Source: CAVPWP01 sp050789285 (GTDB lineage: Bacteria > Pseudomonadota > Alphaproteobacteria > Rhodobacterales > Rhodobacteraceae). From it: a stretch of 64,000 nucleotides of DNA. The notes under the pieces are model-generated. The model worked only from the letters and a program-made list of their open reading frames with translations. It was not told where the DNA came from and searched no databases. The DNA lies in contig NZ_JBOUVX010000002.1 in NCBI RefSeq assembly GCF_050789285.1, forward strand, positions 434,001 through 498,000. The letters run 5' to 3'. The position numbers were made by a program, and so were the translations under genes. Positions 17,151 to 25,152 of this stretch are shown here, one piece after another (the first letter of the stretch is position 1; each line of letters opens with the position of its first letter).

Positions 17151-18283
17151 CGCGGCATCGGGGTCTCACCCCGGATGTAGGGTGTCCAGTCGGTGACTTC
17201 AGGGTAGAAGGTCCGCCGCCATTCCCGGATGCGCGGGTGCATGACCTTTCGCCACAGCGGCGGGATCAGCGCGATGATCCCCATCAACGGATAGCCGTAC
17301 GGCAATTGCGGCGCCTCGGTGGCGTCGTAGGTCTGAAGAAGCGGATAGCGCCGGTCGGGCTTGTAGTGGTGGTCGGAGTGGCGCTGAAGGTTGATCAGAA
17401 GCCAGTTCGATGCCCTGTGCGCGGCATTCCAGGAGTGGCGTGGGCGGACATGTTCGTATTTCCCGTCGCCCAGATGCTTTCGGGTCAGCCCGTAGTGTTC
17501 GATATAGTTGATCAGCTCAAGCTGCCAGACGCCCACACAGGCCTGAAGCACGAACAGCCCAAGCCCCGCCCAGCCGCCGACGATGACTGCAAGCGAAAGC
17601 ATGGCAAGCTGCAGCGTGGCGTAACGCCAGAAGGGATTCGAGCGGTCCCACCACGGCAGGCCCTTGCGCGCCAGAAGCGCCGTCTCGGCAGCCCAGGCCG
17701 ACCGATAGCCTTCGGGCAGCACGCGCAGGAAGAAGCGGTGGAACCCTTCGCCGAAGCGGGCCGTCACCGTGTCGCGCGGCGTGCCGACATACCGGTGGTG
17801 GACAAGCAGATGCTCGGACCGGAAGTGCCCGTAAAGCGACATGGCCATCAGGATGTCGCCAAGCCAGCGTTCAAGCCGCGTCTTCTGGTGCATCAGTTCG
17901 TGCGCATAGACGATCCCGACCGCCCCGTTCACGACGCCGAGTCCGATGAAAAGGGCGATCCGTTCCCACGTGGCCAGGGTTCCGGTCCAGGTGACCCAGG
18001 CCAGCGCGCCGAAAATCATCGCGAACTGGATCGGCGCCCAGATCAGCGTGATCGCGCGATACCACCGCAGGGCGTCGTCCGGCGTCTCGGGGTCGCGGTT
18101 CTGGGTGTTCAGCCCAAGAAAGTGGTCGAGAAAGGCGAACAGCCACCACGTCGCCACCGGAAGCAGAAAGACCGTCCAGCCGCCGTGCACCGCGCCGAGC
18201 GCCGCAAGCGGAACAAGGCCAAGCGAAAGCCAGAAGGGCAAGGCCTGTCCAATGCGCGGGATCTGGACGGACGAGGTCATCAA
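17147..18283 (-). CDS. alkB: Alkane 1-monooxygenase (AlkB-type)
   Basis: Integral membrane non-haem di-iron enzyme that hydroxylates the terminal carbon of medium-chain alkanes. The 378-residue protein has about six membrane spans and all the family histidine boxes: HELMH (about 127), HLLVHHRYVGTP (about 159), NYIEHYGL (about 254) and LQRHSDHHY (about 296). These ligate the two irons. A rubredoxin and rubredoxin reductase are needed as electron donors and none is encoded nearby. It follows mutY by 53 bases on the same strand. Some AlkB homologues act on other hydrophobic substrates, so physiological use is uncertain. Confidence 0.88.
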   Translation of the reverse strand: MMTSSVQIPRIGQALPFWLSLGLVPLAALGAVHGGWTVFLLPVATWWLFAFLDHFLGLNTQNRDPETPDDALRWYRAITLIWAPIQFAMIFGALAWVTWTGTLATWERIALFIGLGVVNGAVGIVYAHELMHQKTRLERWLGDILMAMSLYGHFRSEHLLVHHRYVGTPRDTVTARFGEGFHRFFLRVLPEGYRSAWAAETALLARKGLPWWDRSNPFWRYATLQLAMLSLAVIVGGWAGLGLFVLQACVGVWQLELINYIEHYGLTRKHLGDGKYEHVRPRHSWNAAHRASNWLLINLQRHSDHHYKPDRRYPLLQTYDATEAPQLPYGYPLMGIIALIPPLWRKVMHPRIREWRRTFYPEVTDWTPYIRGETPMPR

Positions 18284-18336
18284 GGGGTCTCTGCGGGTCT
18301 TTCCTGGTGCCGATCATATGCCGGATGCGATTTCGC

Positions 18337-19395
18337 TCAACGGGTCTCGAATGCGCCCGACGCAAGGTCATGGGCCTTGCGCATCACCGTGGGCAGGTCG
18401 GACGGCCGGAAATCGGCCGGCGTGACGAACACACCCCGTTCCGGCGCGGCCGTCGCCGGAAGATCGGCGATCCGCAACGCAAGGCGCAGGTGGAAATGGG
18501 TGAAGGTATGCCGAACCTCAAGCCCCGTGTCGCGCCAGTCTGCCGCAAGCGGCGGGCTGTCGGCAGGCGCGTCGGACCAGTCGCTAGTCGGCCAGCCCAG
18601 CATGCCGCCCAGAAGCCCGCTGTCGGGCCTGCGTTCAAGCAGCCAGGCCCCGTCGGTACGCCGGCCAAGATAGGCGATTCCGTGGCGCAGCGGCTTGGCC
18701 GCCTTCGCCGTCTTCTGCGGAAGCGTGGCCGCGATGCCCGCCCGCCGGGCTTCGCAGGCATGGATTAGCGGGCAGATCCCGCAGGCCGGGCTGCGCGGGG
18801 TGCAGACGGTCGCGCCAAGGTCCATCATCGCCTGGGCGTAGTCTCCAGGCCTGTGCGCCGGGGTCAGGGCAGAGGCAAGCGCCTCCAGCCGGGGCTTTGC
18901 TTTCGGCATCGGCGTTTCGACGGCGAAAAGCCGGGCGACGACGCGTTCGACGTTGCCGTCCACCACGGTCTCGGGTCGGTCAAAGGCGATCGCGGCGATG
19001 GCAGCGGCCGTATAGGGCCCGATTCCCGGCAGCGTCAGAAGCGTGGCGCGATCTTCGGGAAATCGCCCACCATGATGGGCGACGACCTCGCGGGCGCATT
19101 TCAGAAGATTGCGGGCGCGCGCGTAATAGCCAAGCCCGGCCCACTCGCCCATCACGACCGCGTCGTTGGCTGCCGCCAGCGCCTCGACATCAGGCCACAG
19201 ATGCGTGAATCGCCTGAAATAGTCACGTACCGCGGCAACGGTCGTCTGCTGCAGCATGATCTCGGACAGCCACACGCGATAGGGGTCGGGGCGCACTCCT
19301 GCCGCCCGGTCATGCGGCGAGACGCGCCAGGGCAGGACGCGGGCGTTGGCGTCGTACCAGGCCAGAAGGCCGTCGCTCAGCGAAGCGTCACGCAA
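18337..19395 (-). CDS. mutY: A/G-specific adenine glycosylase
   Basis: Removes adenine mispaired with 8-oxoguanine. The 352-residue protein has the catalytic glutamate in LSEIMLQQTT (about 44), the helix-hairpin-helix LPGIGPYTAAAI and the catalytic aspartate in VVDGNVERV. The iron-sulfur cluster has the spacing C-x6-C-x2-C-x5-C (first Cys in VCTPRSPACG). A C-terminal NUDIX-like domain (about 235-345) recognises 8-oxoguanine. The start is a TTG at 19395 with AGGAGG 11 bases upstream; no ATG fits. Divergent from the DciA-like gene, with 84 bases between starts. Confidence 0.94.
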   Translation of the reverse strand: MRDASLSDGLLAWYDANARVLPWRVSPHDRAAGVRPDPYRVWLSEIMLQQTTVAAVRDYFRRFTHLWPDVEALAAANDAVVMGEWAGLGYYARARNLLKCAREVVAHHGGRFPEDRATLLTLPGIGPYTAAAIAAIAFDRPETVVDGNVERVVARLFAVETPMPKAKPRLEALASALTPAHRPGDYAQAMMDLGATVCTPRSPACGICPLIHACEARRAGIAATLPQKTAKAAKPLRHGIAYLGRRTDGAWLLERRPDSGLLGGMLGWPTSDWSDAPADSPPLAADWRDTGLEVRHTFTHFHLRLALRIADLPATAAPERGVFVTPADFRPSDLPTVMRKAHDLASGAFETR

Positions 19396-19479
19396 CTGTT
19401 ATGCTGCCTCCTGATCCTTTGGACTGGTGCATGGCCATGCCATGATTAAGATAACGTCTGACAAAGGATTGGACAGGGC

Positions 19480-20019
19480 GTGAAAGGCAGCGACACCACT
19501 TCCCCTCCGCGCCGCATGCGCGGGTTCGAGCGGACCTCGAGCCTGGTCGCGCAGCGCATACGCGCCGCGGGCGAGACCCGGGGGTTCGCCGTGTCGCGCC
19601 TGCTGACGCACTGGCCCGAGGTCGTGGGCGAAGACATCGCCGCCGTCAGCCGTCCGGTTGAAGTCAGCTATGGCCGCGGGGGTTTCGGCGCGACGCTGAC
19701 GCTGCTGACGACAGGCGCGCAGGCCCCGATGCTCGAGATGCAGGCCGACCGCATCCGCGAACGTGTCAACGCCTGCTACGGATACGCCGCGATTTCGCGC
19801 GTTCGGATCACCCAGACCGCGCCCACGGGCTTTGCCGAAGGACAGGCGGATTTCTCGCATGCGCCGAAGGCCCCGGCCGAGCCGGCCGCTCCGTCCGAGG
19901 CATCGGTCGCCAGGGCCCGCAAGGTGGCGGATGGCGTGACCGATCCCGGGCTGCGGGCGGCGCTGGAAAGACTTGGCGGGCATGTCCTGTCCGCCGTATC
20001 GACACCCAAGGAAGGTTGA
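19480..20019 (+). CDS. DciA-like DUF721 protein
   Basis: A 179-residue protein whose N-terminal 115 residues match the DUF721/DciA pattern: a basic start, the LLTHWPEVVGEDIAA block (about 42-56), and a beta-rich part with VEVSYGRGGFGATLTLL. DciA helps load the replicative helicase DnaB in bacteria lacking DnaC; many alphaproteobacterial members are only annotated as DUF721. The C-terminal 60 residues are Ala/Pro-rich and probably disordered. The start is a GTG. Its stop is 4 bases before the DsbA-like gene, so the two are co-transcribed, a pairing common in this order. Confidence 0.8.
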   Translation: MKGSDTTSPPRRMRGFERTSSLVAQRIRAAGETRGFAVSRLLTHWPEVVGEDIAAVSRPVEVSYGRGGFGATLTLLTTGAQAPMLEMQADRIRERVNACYGYAAISRVRITQTAPTGFAEGQADFSHAPKAPAEPAAPSEASVARARKVADGVTDPGLRAALERLGGHVLSAVSTPKEG

Positions 20020-20023
20020 CGAG

Positions 20024-20686
20024 ATGAACAGACGGTTTGCACTTCTTGCCGGCAGCGCGGCGCTTCTGGGCGGCGGCTATGCGGTTCTCGGCCGCGGCGG
20101 CGTAGAACCCGGAGTGACGTTCGGCAGCGCCGCCGCCCAGGAAGCCGCGCCCGACACCTCGCGCGTCGTCGAGATGACGCTTGGCGATCCGAACGCGCCG
20201 GTGACGGTCATCGAATACGCGTCGTTCACCTGCCCGCACTGCAAGGCTTTCCATGACGGCGCCTTCGGGGACCTGAAGGCCAACTATATCGATACGGGCA
20301 AGGTGCACTTCATCTACCGCGAAGTCTATTTCGACCGCTTCGGCCTTTGGGCGGCCATGGTCGCGCGGTGCGGCGGACCCGAGCGGTACTTCGGCATTTC
20401 GGACCTGCTTTACGAGCAGCAGCGCGACTGGCTGGCCGACGGCGATCCCGCGACCATCGCCGACAACCTTCGCAAGATCGGCCGCACCGCCGGTCTGACA
20501 GACGAACAGGTCGACGCCTGCCTGCAGGACCGCGGCATGGCCGAGGCGATGGTCGCCGTCTACCAGGAAAACGCCGAGCGCGACGGCGTCGATTCCACGC
20601 CAAGCTTCCTGATCAACGGCAAGAAGCACTCGAACATGAGCTACGCCGACTTCGCCGCGATCCTCGACGAGGAACTTGCTGGCTGA
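20024..20686 (+). CDS. DsbA-family thiol:disulfide oxidoreductase
   Basis: A periplasmic thioredoxin-fold protein of 220 residues. An N-terminal signal/anchor (residues 4-22) is followed by an Ala-rich linker, then the thioredoxin domain with the CPHC active site in FTCPHCKAF (about 70) and the cis-proline loop STPSFLING (about 195). The helical insertion characteristic of DsbA lies between. It probably introduces or isomerises disulfides in exported proteins. The stop overlaps the ATG of the CoA-transferase gene (TGATG). The ribosome site AAGG lies upstream of ATG 20024. Confidence 0.9.
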   Translation: MNRRFALLAGSAALLGGGYAVLGRGGVEPGVTFGSAAAQEAAPDTSRVVEMTLGDPNAPVTVIEYASFTCPHCKAFHDGAFGDLKANYIDTGKVHFIYREVYFDRFGLWAAMVARCGGPERYFGISDLLYEQQRDWLADGDPATIADNLRKIGRTAGLTDEQVDACLQDRGMAEAMVAVYQENAERDGVDSTPSFLINGKKHSNMSYADFAAILDEELAG

Positions 20687-21843
20687 TGAGGCCGCTCGAG
20701 GGGCTGAAGGTCGTCGAGCTTGCGCGCATTCTGGCCGGCCCCTGGGCCGGCCAGCTTCTTTGCGATCTGGGCGCCGACGTCATCAAGATCGAAAGCCCCG
20801 AAGGCGACGATACCCGTCAGTGGGGCCCGCCCTTCGTCGAACGGGCGGGCGAGCGCACGGCCGCCTACTTCCATGCCTGCAACCGCGGCAAGCGGTCCAT
20901 CGCGCTTGATCTGCGCGACGCCGGGGACCGCGAGGTGGCGCTGGGCCTGATCGAACAGGCCGATGTGGTGATCGAGAACTTCAAGGTCGGCGGGCTGCGC
21001 AAGTACGGTCTTGATTTCCCGACGCTGCACGCCCGGTTTCCGCGCCTTGTCTATTGTTCGATCACCGGCTTCGGGCAGACCGGCCCCTACGCGCACCGCG
21101 CAGGCTATGATTTCATCATCCAGGGCATGTCCGGTCTGATGTCGATCACCGGCGAACCCGACGGCCCGCCGCAGAAGGTGGGCGTCGCCGTGACCGATAT
21201 CTTCACCGGGGTCTATGCAAGCACCGCGATTCTGGCCGCATTGCGCCAGCGTGACCTCACAGGTCTGGGTCAGCAGGTCGATATGAGCCTCTTCGACGTG
21301 GCGACCGCGATCACGGCGAACCAGGCGATGAACTATCTGGCCACCGGCACCCCGCCGGGCAGGATGGGAAACGCGCACCCCAACCTGATGCCCTATCAGG
21401 CGTTCCCCTGCCGCGACGGCTGGATCATCATCGCGGTCGGCAACGACGGCCAGTTCCGGCGCTTCGCGGCGCTTCTGGGCGCCGCCCCGCTGGCCGATGA
21501 CCCGGAATTCGCCACGAACCCCGCCCGGGTCCGAAATCGCGCGACGCTCGAGCCACGGCTGTCGGCCCTGACCACCGGATGGGAGAAGGCAAGGCTGCTG
21601 TCCGCCTGCGAGGAGGCCGGCGTGCCCGCGGGGCCGATCAACGACATGGCCGAGGTCTTTGCCGACCCGCAGATCGCGGCGCGCGGCATGGTGTCGACGG
21701 TCGATGGCATCCCGGCCGTCCGGGCCCCGATCCTGATGTCCGGGGCCGAGGTTCCGGCCGACCGCCCGTCCCCCCGCCTGAATGAACATGGCGACGGGAT
21801 TCGTCACGAACTCAGGGGAAAAGGGCCATCAGGGCAGCGGTAA
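20686..21843 (+). CDS. CaiB/BaiF family III CoA-transferase
   Basis: A 385-residue class III CoA-transferase. It shows the family N-terminus (LEGLKVVELARILAGPW), the DLGADVIKIE block, the NRGKRSIALDL block and, at about residue 145, the segment FGQTGPYAHRAGYDFIIQG; the catalytic aspartate should be the Asp of GYDF. It moves CoA between organic acids as a dimer in the cytoplasm. Substrate is unknown; formyl, carnitine and mesaconyl substrates are all found in the family. Its start is coupled to the DsbA-like gene by overlap. Its 3' end overlaps the convergent lpxK gene by 32 bases. Confidence 0.9.
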   Translation: MRPLEGLKVVELARILAGPWAGQLLCDLGADVIKIESPEGDDTRQWGPPFVERAGERTAAYFHACNRGKRSIALDLRDAGDREVALGLIEQADVVIENFKVGGLRKYGLDFPTLHARFPRLVYCSITGFGQTGPYAHRAGYDFIIQGMSGLMSITGEPDGPPQKVGVAVTDIFTGVYASTAILAALRQRDLTGLGQQVDMSLFDVATAITANQAMNYLATGTPPGRMGNAHPNLMPYQAFPCRDGWIIIAVGNDGQFRRFAALLGAAPLADDPEFATNPARVRNRATLEPRLSALTTGWEKARLLSACEEAGVPAGPINDMAEVFADPQIAARGMVSTVDGIPAVRAPILMSGAEVPADRPSPRLNEHGDGIRHELRGKGPSGQR

Positions 21844-22804
21844 GCCCGTTGTCGCGGCTCAGCTTCAGCCGCACCGGAACCGACAGGATCTTGCCGCGCC
21901 AGTCCGGCGGCAGGCGCACGGCATCCTTTTCCGTCGTCACCAGTTGTGCCCCAAGATCCGCCGCCTCGCGCTCGAGCCGCGCCAGAAGCGGTGCGGACAG
22001 GCCCTGGTGATCATCAAGCGCCCGCGCCCCCGCAACCTCGGCGCCAAGGCCGCGCAGGGTGGCAAAGAACTTGGCGGGCCGCCCGATGCCGGCGAAGGCA
22101 AAGACGCGCATGCCGTTCCAATCCATCCCGGTTTCCAGCGGGACAAGCTCGCCCAGCGAGGACGGAACCCGAACCGAAGGGCCCCACAGCGCATCGAACC
22201 CGCGCTGCGCCTCGGAATCGCCGATCCGCAGCAGATGATCGGCCCGCGCAAGCCCCGCGCCCAGAGGTTCGCGCAGCGGCCCTGCCGGAAGGACCCGCCC
22301 GTTGCCGAAACCCACGGCGGCGTCGACCACGACAAGCGAGAAATCCTTCGCCACGGCCGGGTTCTGGAAACCGTCGTCCATCAGGATGCAATCCGCCCCC
22401 GCGCCCTCGGCGGCGCGCACGCCGGCGGCCCGGTCGCGCGCGACCCAGGTCGGTGCGAAGGCGGCCAGAAGGAGGGGTTCGTCGCCGACCGCCTCGGCGG
22501 TGTGGCGTGCCGGATCGACCGCGACAGGACCGGCAAGGCTTCCGCCATACCCGCGCGAGACGACATGCGGCCGATGCCCGGCCGCGACGAGGTGCTGGGC
22601 AAGGGCGATCGTCGTCGGGGTCTTGCCCGCGCCACCCGTGTTGATGTTGCCGATGCAGATCACAGGGACAGCCGCCCGGTGGGTGGCCGGCTGGGCCACG
22701 CGCCGCGCCGTCGCCGCGGCGTAAAGCATGCCCAGAGGGGCAAGCGCGCGCGCCTGCCAGCCCGGCCGGTCCGGCGGGCGTGACCAGAAGGCGGGTGGCC
22801 TCAC
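21812..22804 (-). CDS. lpxK: Tetraacyldisaccharide 4'-kinase
   Basis: Phosphorylates the 4' position of the lipid A disaccharide at the inner face of the cytoplasmic membrane. The 330-residue protein has the P-loop GNINTGGAGKTPTT (about 49-62) in the LpxK-typical context, then VSRGYGG and MDDGFQN, and a late TTEKDAVRL element. The start is a GTG within GTGA, overlapping the waaA stop, so the pair is translationally coupled. The open frame continues upstream only as a shadow of waaA. The 3' end runs 32 bases into the convergent CoA-transferase gene. Confidence 0.93.
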   Translation of the reverse strand: MRPPAFWSRPPDRPGWQARALAPLGMLYAAATARRVAQPATHRAAVPVICIGNINTGGAGKTPTTIALAQHLVAAGHRPHVVSRGYGGSLAGPVAVDPARHTAEAVGDEPLLLAAFAPTWVARDRAAGVRAAEGAGADCILMDDGFQNPAVAKDFSLVVVDAAVGFGNGRVLPAGPLREPLGAGLARADHLLRIGDSEAQRGFDALWGPSVRVPSSLGELVPLETGMDWNGMRVFAFAGIGRPAKFFATLRGLGAEVAGARALDDHQGLSAPLLARLEREAADLGAQLVTTEKDAVRLPPDWRGKILSVPVRLKLSRDNGLTAALMALFP

Positions 22805-24069
22805 GCCGCGATCCCTTCGCCCTCGAGCACGGACGCGATCGCTTCGATGACGCGGTCGGCGACGACAGCGCCATCCGAAGTCACCCGCCACGCCGCCTCG
22901 GCCAGGGCCGCCGTCTTGTCGGGCGCAAGAAGCTCGGCGATCACCGGCCCAAGGTCGGCCTCCGATGCGATCTGCCGTGATGCGCCGGCCAGCGACAGGC
23001 GCTCGAACCGCGCCTTGTGGATGCCGGGGTGCGGCCCGTGCACGATCGCCGAACCCAGCGCGGCCGGGTCGTAGGGACTTGGCCCTGTGCCCTCGGGGTC
23101 AAGCGTCGCGGCCAGGAAGCTGACCGGGGCGAGGCGGTACCAAAGGCCCATCTCACCTTCCGTATCGGCCACGAAGACCTGGGTTTCGGCATTGGGACGA
23201 TCGCCGGCCGAGCGCAGGCCGACCTCCCAGCCTTCGGCTTCGAACCGGTCCGCCAAAGCCCGTCCACCGCCGGCCTCGTCGGGCACCGCCACCAGCAGCA
23301 GCCGGTGCGATAGGCGCGAGGCGTGGCGATGCGCGGCTTCCACCGCCACGAAGGTCGTATCGCCAAGCCCCGCGGCAAGCCAGACGGGCCGGCTGGCCAG
23401 ACGGCGGGCAAGCGCGTCGCGTTCGGCTTCGTTGCAGGGCAGGGGGACTGGGGCTTCGCGCAGAAGGCCGCGGATCTCGATTCGTTCGGGATCGACACCG
23501 GTCAGACGAAGCTCGTCGGCGTCGCGGCGCGTTGCCGGGAAGATCCGCACGAAGTCCGCCATCCCGGTGTCACTGGCCCATCGGCGCCAGCGATGGGAGG
23601 ACCGCTCCCATGGGGCGTTGACCCAGAAAAGGGGAACCCCGCGCGCCTTGGCCGCCTGGATCAGCGCGGTGTGAAGCGCGCCGCCGCAGATGATGCCGAC
23701 GTCAGGCCGCCAGTGATCGAGGAATCTGGACGTCGCCAGGGCCGAGTCCCCCGGAGCAGGCTGGTGAAGGACCCCCGGCCCCAGGCGCATGTCGGCCAGG
23801 GGGCCCGGCGTCGTTGCCAGCAAACCGAAGCCTTCGCCCATCGCCTGCGAAAGACGCGGAACCAGTGACTCGATCGGAGCCACGTCGTCGGTCGTGGCGC
23901 CGTGGCACCAGATCAGGCGTCCGGCCGGCCTGTCGGGAACCTGCGGGAGGGCGACCTCGGCGTCGAGCGCTTGCGCCCGGGCGTCGTCCCCGACCGGGCC
24001 GCGCCACCGGAGGGTGCCGGCCAGCGCCGAGACCTTCCGCAGCAGCGTCAGGGCCGGGTTCGCGCCCAT
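22801..24069 (-). CDS. waaA: Kdo transferase (WaaA), divergent clade
   Basis: Probable 3-deoxy-D-manno-octulosonate transferase adding Kdo to lipid A precursors. The 422-residue protein aligns in layout with the GT30 family: an N-terminal Glycos_transf_N-like half up to about 200, then a GT-B C-terminal half with VFVADTEGEMGLWYRLAPVSF, matching the conserved TxGEL region. Unusually, the N-terminal membrane anchor is not evident. The usual HaaSxGE block reads WCHGATTDDVAPIE, and the usual E-T-E-xWPN block reads IICGGALHTAL. Position between lpxK and DUF4170 supports the assignment. Confidence 0.82.
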   Translation of the reverse strand: MGANPALTLLRKVSALAGTLRWRGPVGDDARAQALDAEVALPQVPDRPAGRLIWCHGATTDDVAPIESLVPRLSQAMGEGFGLLATTPGPLADMRLGPGVLHQPAPGDSALATSRFLDHWRPDVGIICGGALHTALIQAAKARGVPLFWVNAPWERSSHRWRRWASDTGMADFVRIFPATRRDADELRLTGVDPERIEIRGLLREAPVPLPCNEAERDALARRLASRPVWLAAGLGDTTFVAVEAAHRHASRLSHRLLLVAVPDEAGGGRALADRFEAEGWEVGLRSAGDRPNAETQVFVADTEGEMGLWYRLAPVSFLAATLDPEGTGPSPYDPAALGSAIVHGPHPGIHKARFERLSLAGASRQIASEADLGPVIAELLAPDKTAALAEAAWRVTSDGAVVADRVIEAIASVLEGEGIAA

Positions 24070-24076
24070 GCCCTGA

Positions 24077-24322
24077 TCAATCCCCCAGTTCCTCGGTTGC
24101 CGAGGCAGGCGTCTCTTCGTCCCTCAGCCGATGAAGATGCGCGATGAAATAGCGGGTGTGGGCGTCGTCGACCGTGCGCTGCGCCTCGGCCTTCCAGGCG
24201 GCATAGGCGCTGGCATAGTCGGGGAAGATGCCGACGACATGGATGCCGTTGACGTCCTTGAAGACGGTCGTGGACGGGCTGACTAGCTCGCCCCCAAAAA
24301 CGAGGTGCAGACGCTGGGACAA
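24077..24322 (-). CDS. DUF4170 protein
   Basis: An 81-residue protein matching the small DUF4170 family found next to waaA in alphaproteobacteria. Visible features are QRLHLVFGGEL at the start, GIFPDYASAYAAWKAEAQRTVDDA in two pieces, and YFIAHLHRL. The start is a TTG at 24322 with GGAGG five bases upstream; there is no ATG in the right place. It ends 7 bases before waaA and starts 53 bases after the cysQ-like gene, so it belongs to the pmbA-cysQ-DUF4170-waaA-lpxK run. Function unknown; context suggests a link to lipid A/Kdo assembly. Confidence 0.82.
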   Translation of the reverse strand: MSQRLHLVFGGELVSPSTTVFKDVNGIHVVGIFPDYASAYAAWKAEAQRTVDDAHTRYFIAHLHRLRDEETPASATEELGD

Positions 24323-24375
24323 AAGACCCTCCGATCCTTGGATGTGCGCAGACCCTACGGCTTTGGCGCGGGCGG

Positions 24376-25152
24376 TCAAGCACCCGCCCGGTGCGCCATG
24401 AGAACGTCGTAGGCGCCGGGCGTGGCCGCGACGACCCCGTGATTGGCCGGCCTGTCGTTGTTGAAGGCCAGCGCCGCACCCGCGCGGTTCGTCACCCGGG
24501 CACCCGCTTCGGCGGCGATCAGCGCGCCGGCCGCGATGTCCCATTCCCAGCTGTCGCGGAAGGTTACCATCGCGTCGTACCGGCCCTGCGCCACAAGGCA
24601 CAGGCGGTAGGCCAGCGAGGGCCGGAACGACCGGCGGACGGGCGGCTGGCCGACCGGCCAGTGGCGGGCGTCCATCGAGGCGGCGTTCGCCAGAAGCCGA
24701 ATCTCGGGTCCTCCGGTCCAGCCCGAATGGGCGATCGCCTCGCCGTTCAGCGTGGCGCCCTTCCCCTTTTCGGCTGAAAAAAGGCGTCCGCGCAGCGGCA
24801 GGTGCACGACGGCGGTCACGGGCAGGCCGTTTTCGACGATCGCCAGCGAATGCGACCATGTCTTCTCGCCCGAGATGAAGGCCCGGGTGCCGTCGATGGG
24901 GTCCACGACGAAGACCCGACTGGCTTTCAGCCGGGCGGGATCATCCTCGGTCTCTTCGGAAAGCCAGCCATAGTCGGGGCGTGCGGCAAGCAGCCGCTCG
25001 CGCAGGTAGGTGTCGACCGCCAGGTCGGCTTCGGACACCGGATCGTCGGTCGATTTGTCCCAGACGCGATTGGTGCCCGACCAGAAGCCGCTGGCGATCT
25101 CGCCCGCCTGTCGCGCGGCGTCGGTCAGAAGGGCAAGGTCACTCTCCGGCAA
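24376..25152 (-). CDS. Inositol-monophosphatase family phosphatase, CysQ-like
   Basis: A 258-residue lithium-sensitive-type phosphatase. It has the metal motifs WLSEETED (about 63-70) and DPIDGTRAF (about 83-91) and the C-terminal WDIAAGALIAAEAG (about 204-217). The gene position (after pmbA, before DUF4170) and sequence favour 3'(2'),5'-bisphosphate nucleotidase (CysQ), which recycles PAP from sulfate assimilation, but inositol-1-phosphatase activity cannot be ruled out. The start is a TTG at 25152 inside the pmbA 3' end, with GAGGGG eight bases upstream, giving a 14-base overlap and probable coupling. Confidence 0.88.
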   Translation of the reverse strand: MPESDLALLTDAARQAGEIASGFWSGTNRVWDKSTDDPVSEADLAVDTYLRERLLAARPDYGWLSEETEDDPARLKASRVFVVDPIDGTRAFISGEKTWSHSLAIVENGLPVTAVVHLPLRGRLFSAEKGKGATLNGEAIAHSGWTGGPEIRLLANAASMDARHWPVGQPPVRRSFRPSLAYRLCLVAQGRYDAMVTFRDSWEWDIAAGALIAAEAGARVTNRAGAALAFNNDRPANHGVVAATPGAYDVLMAHRAGA

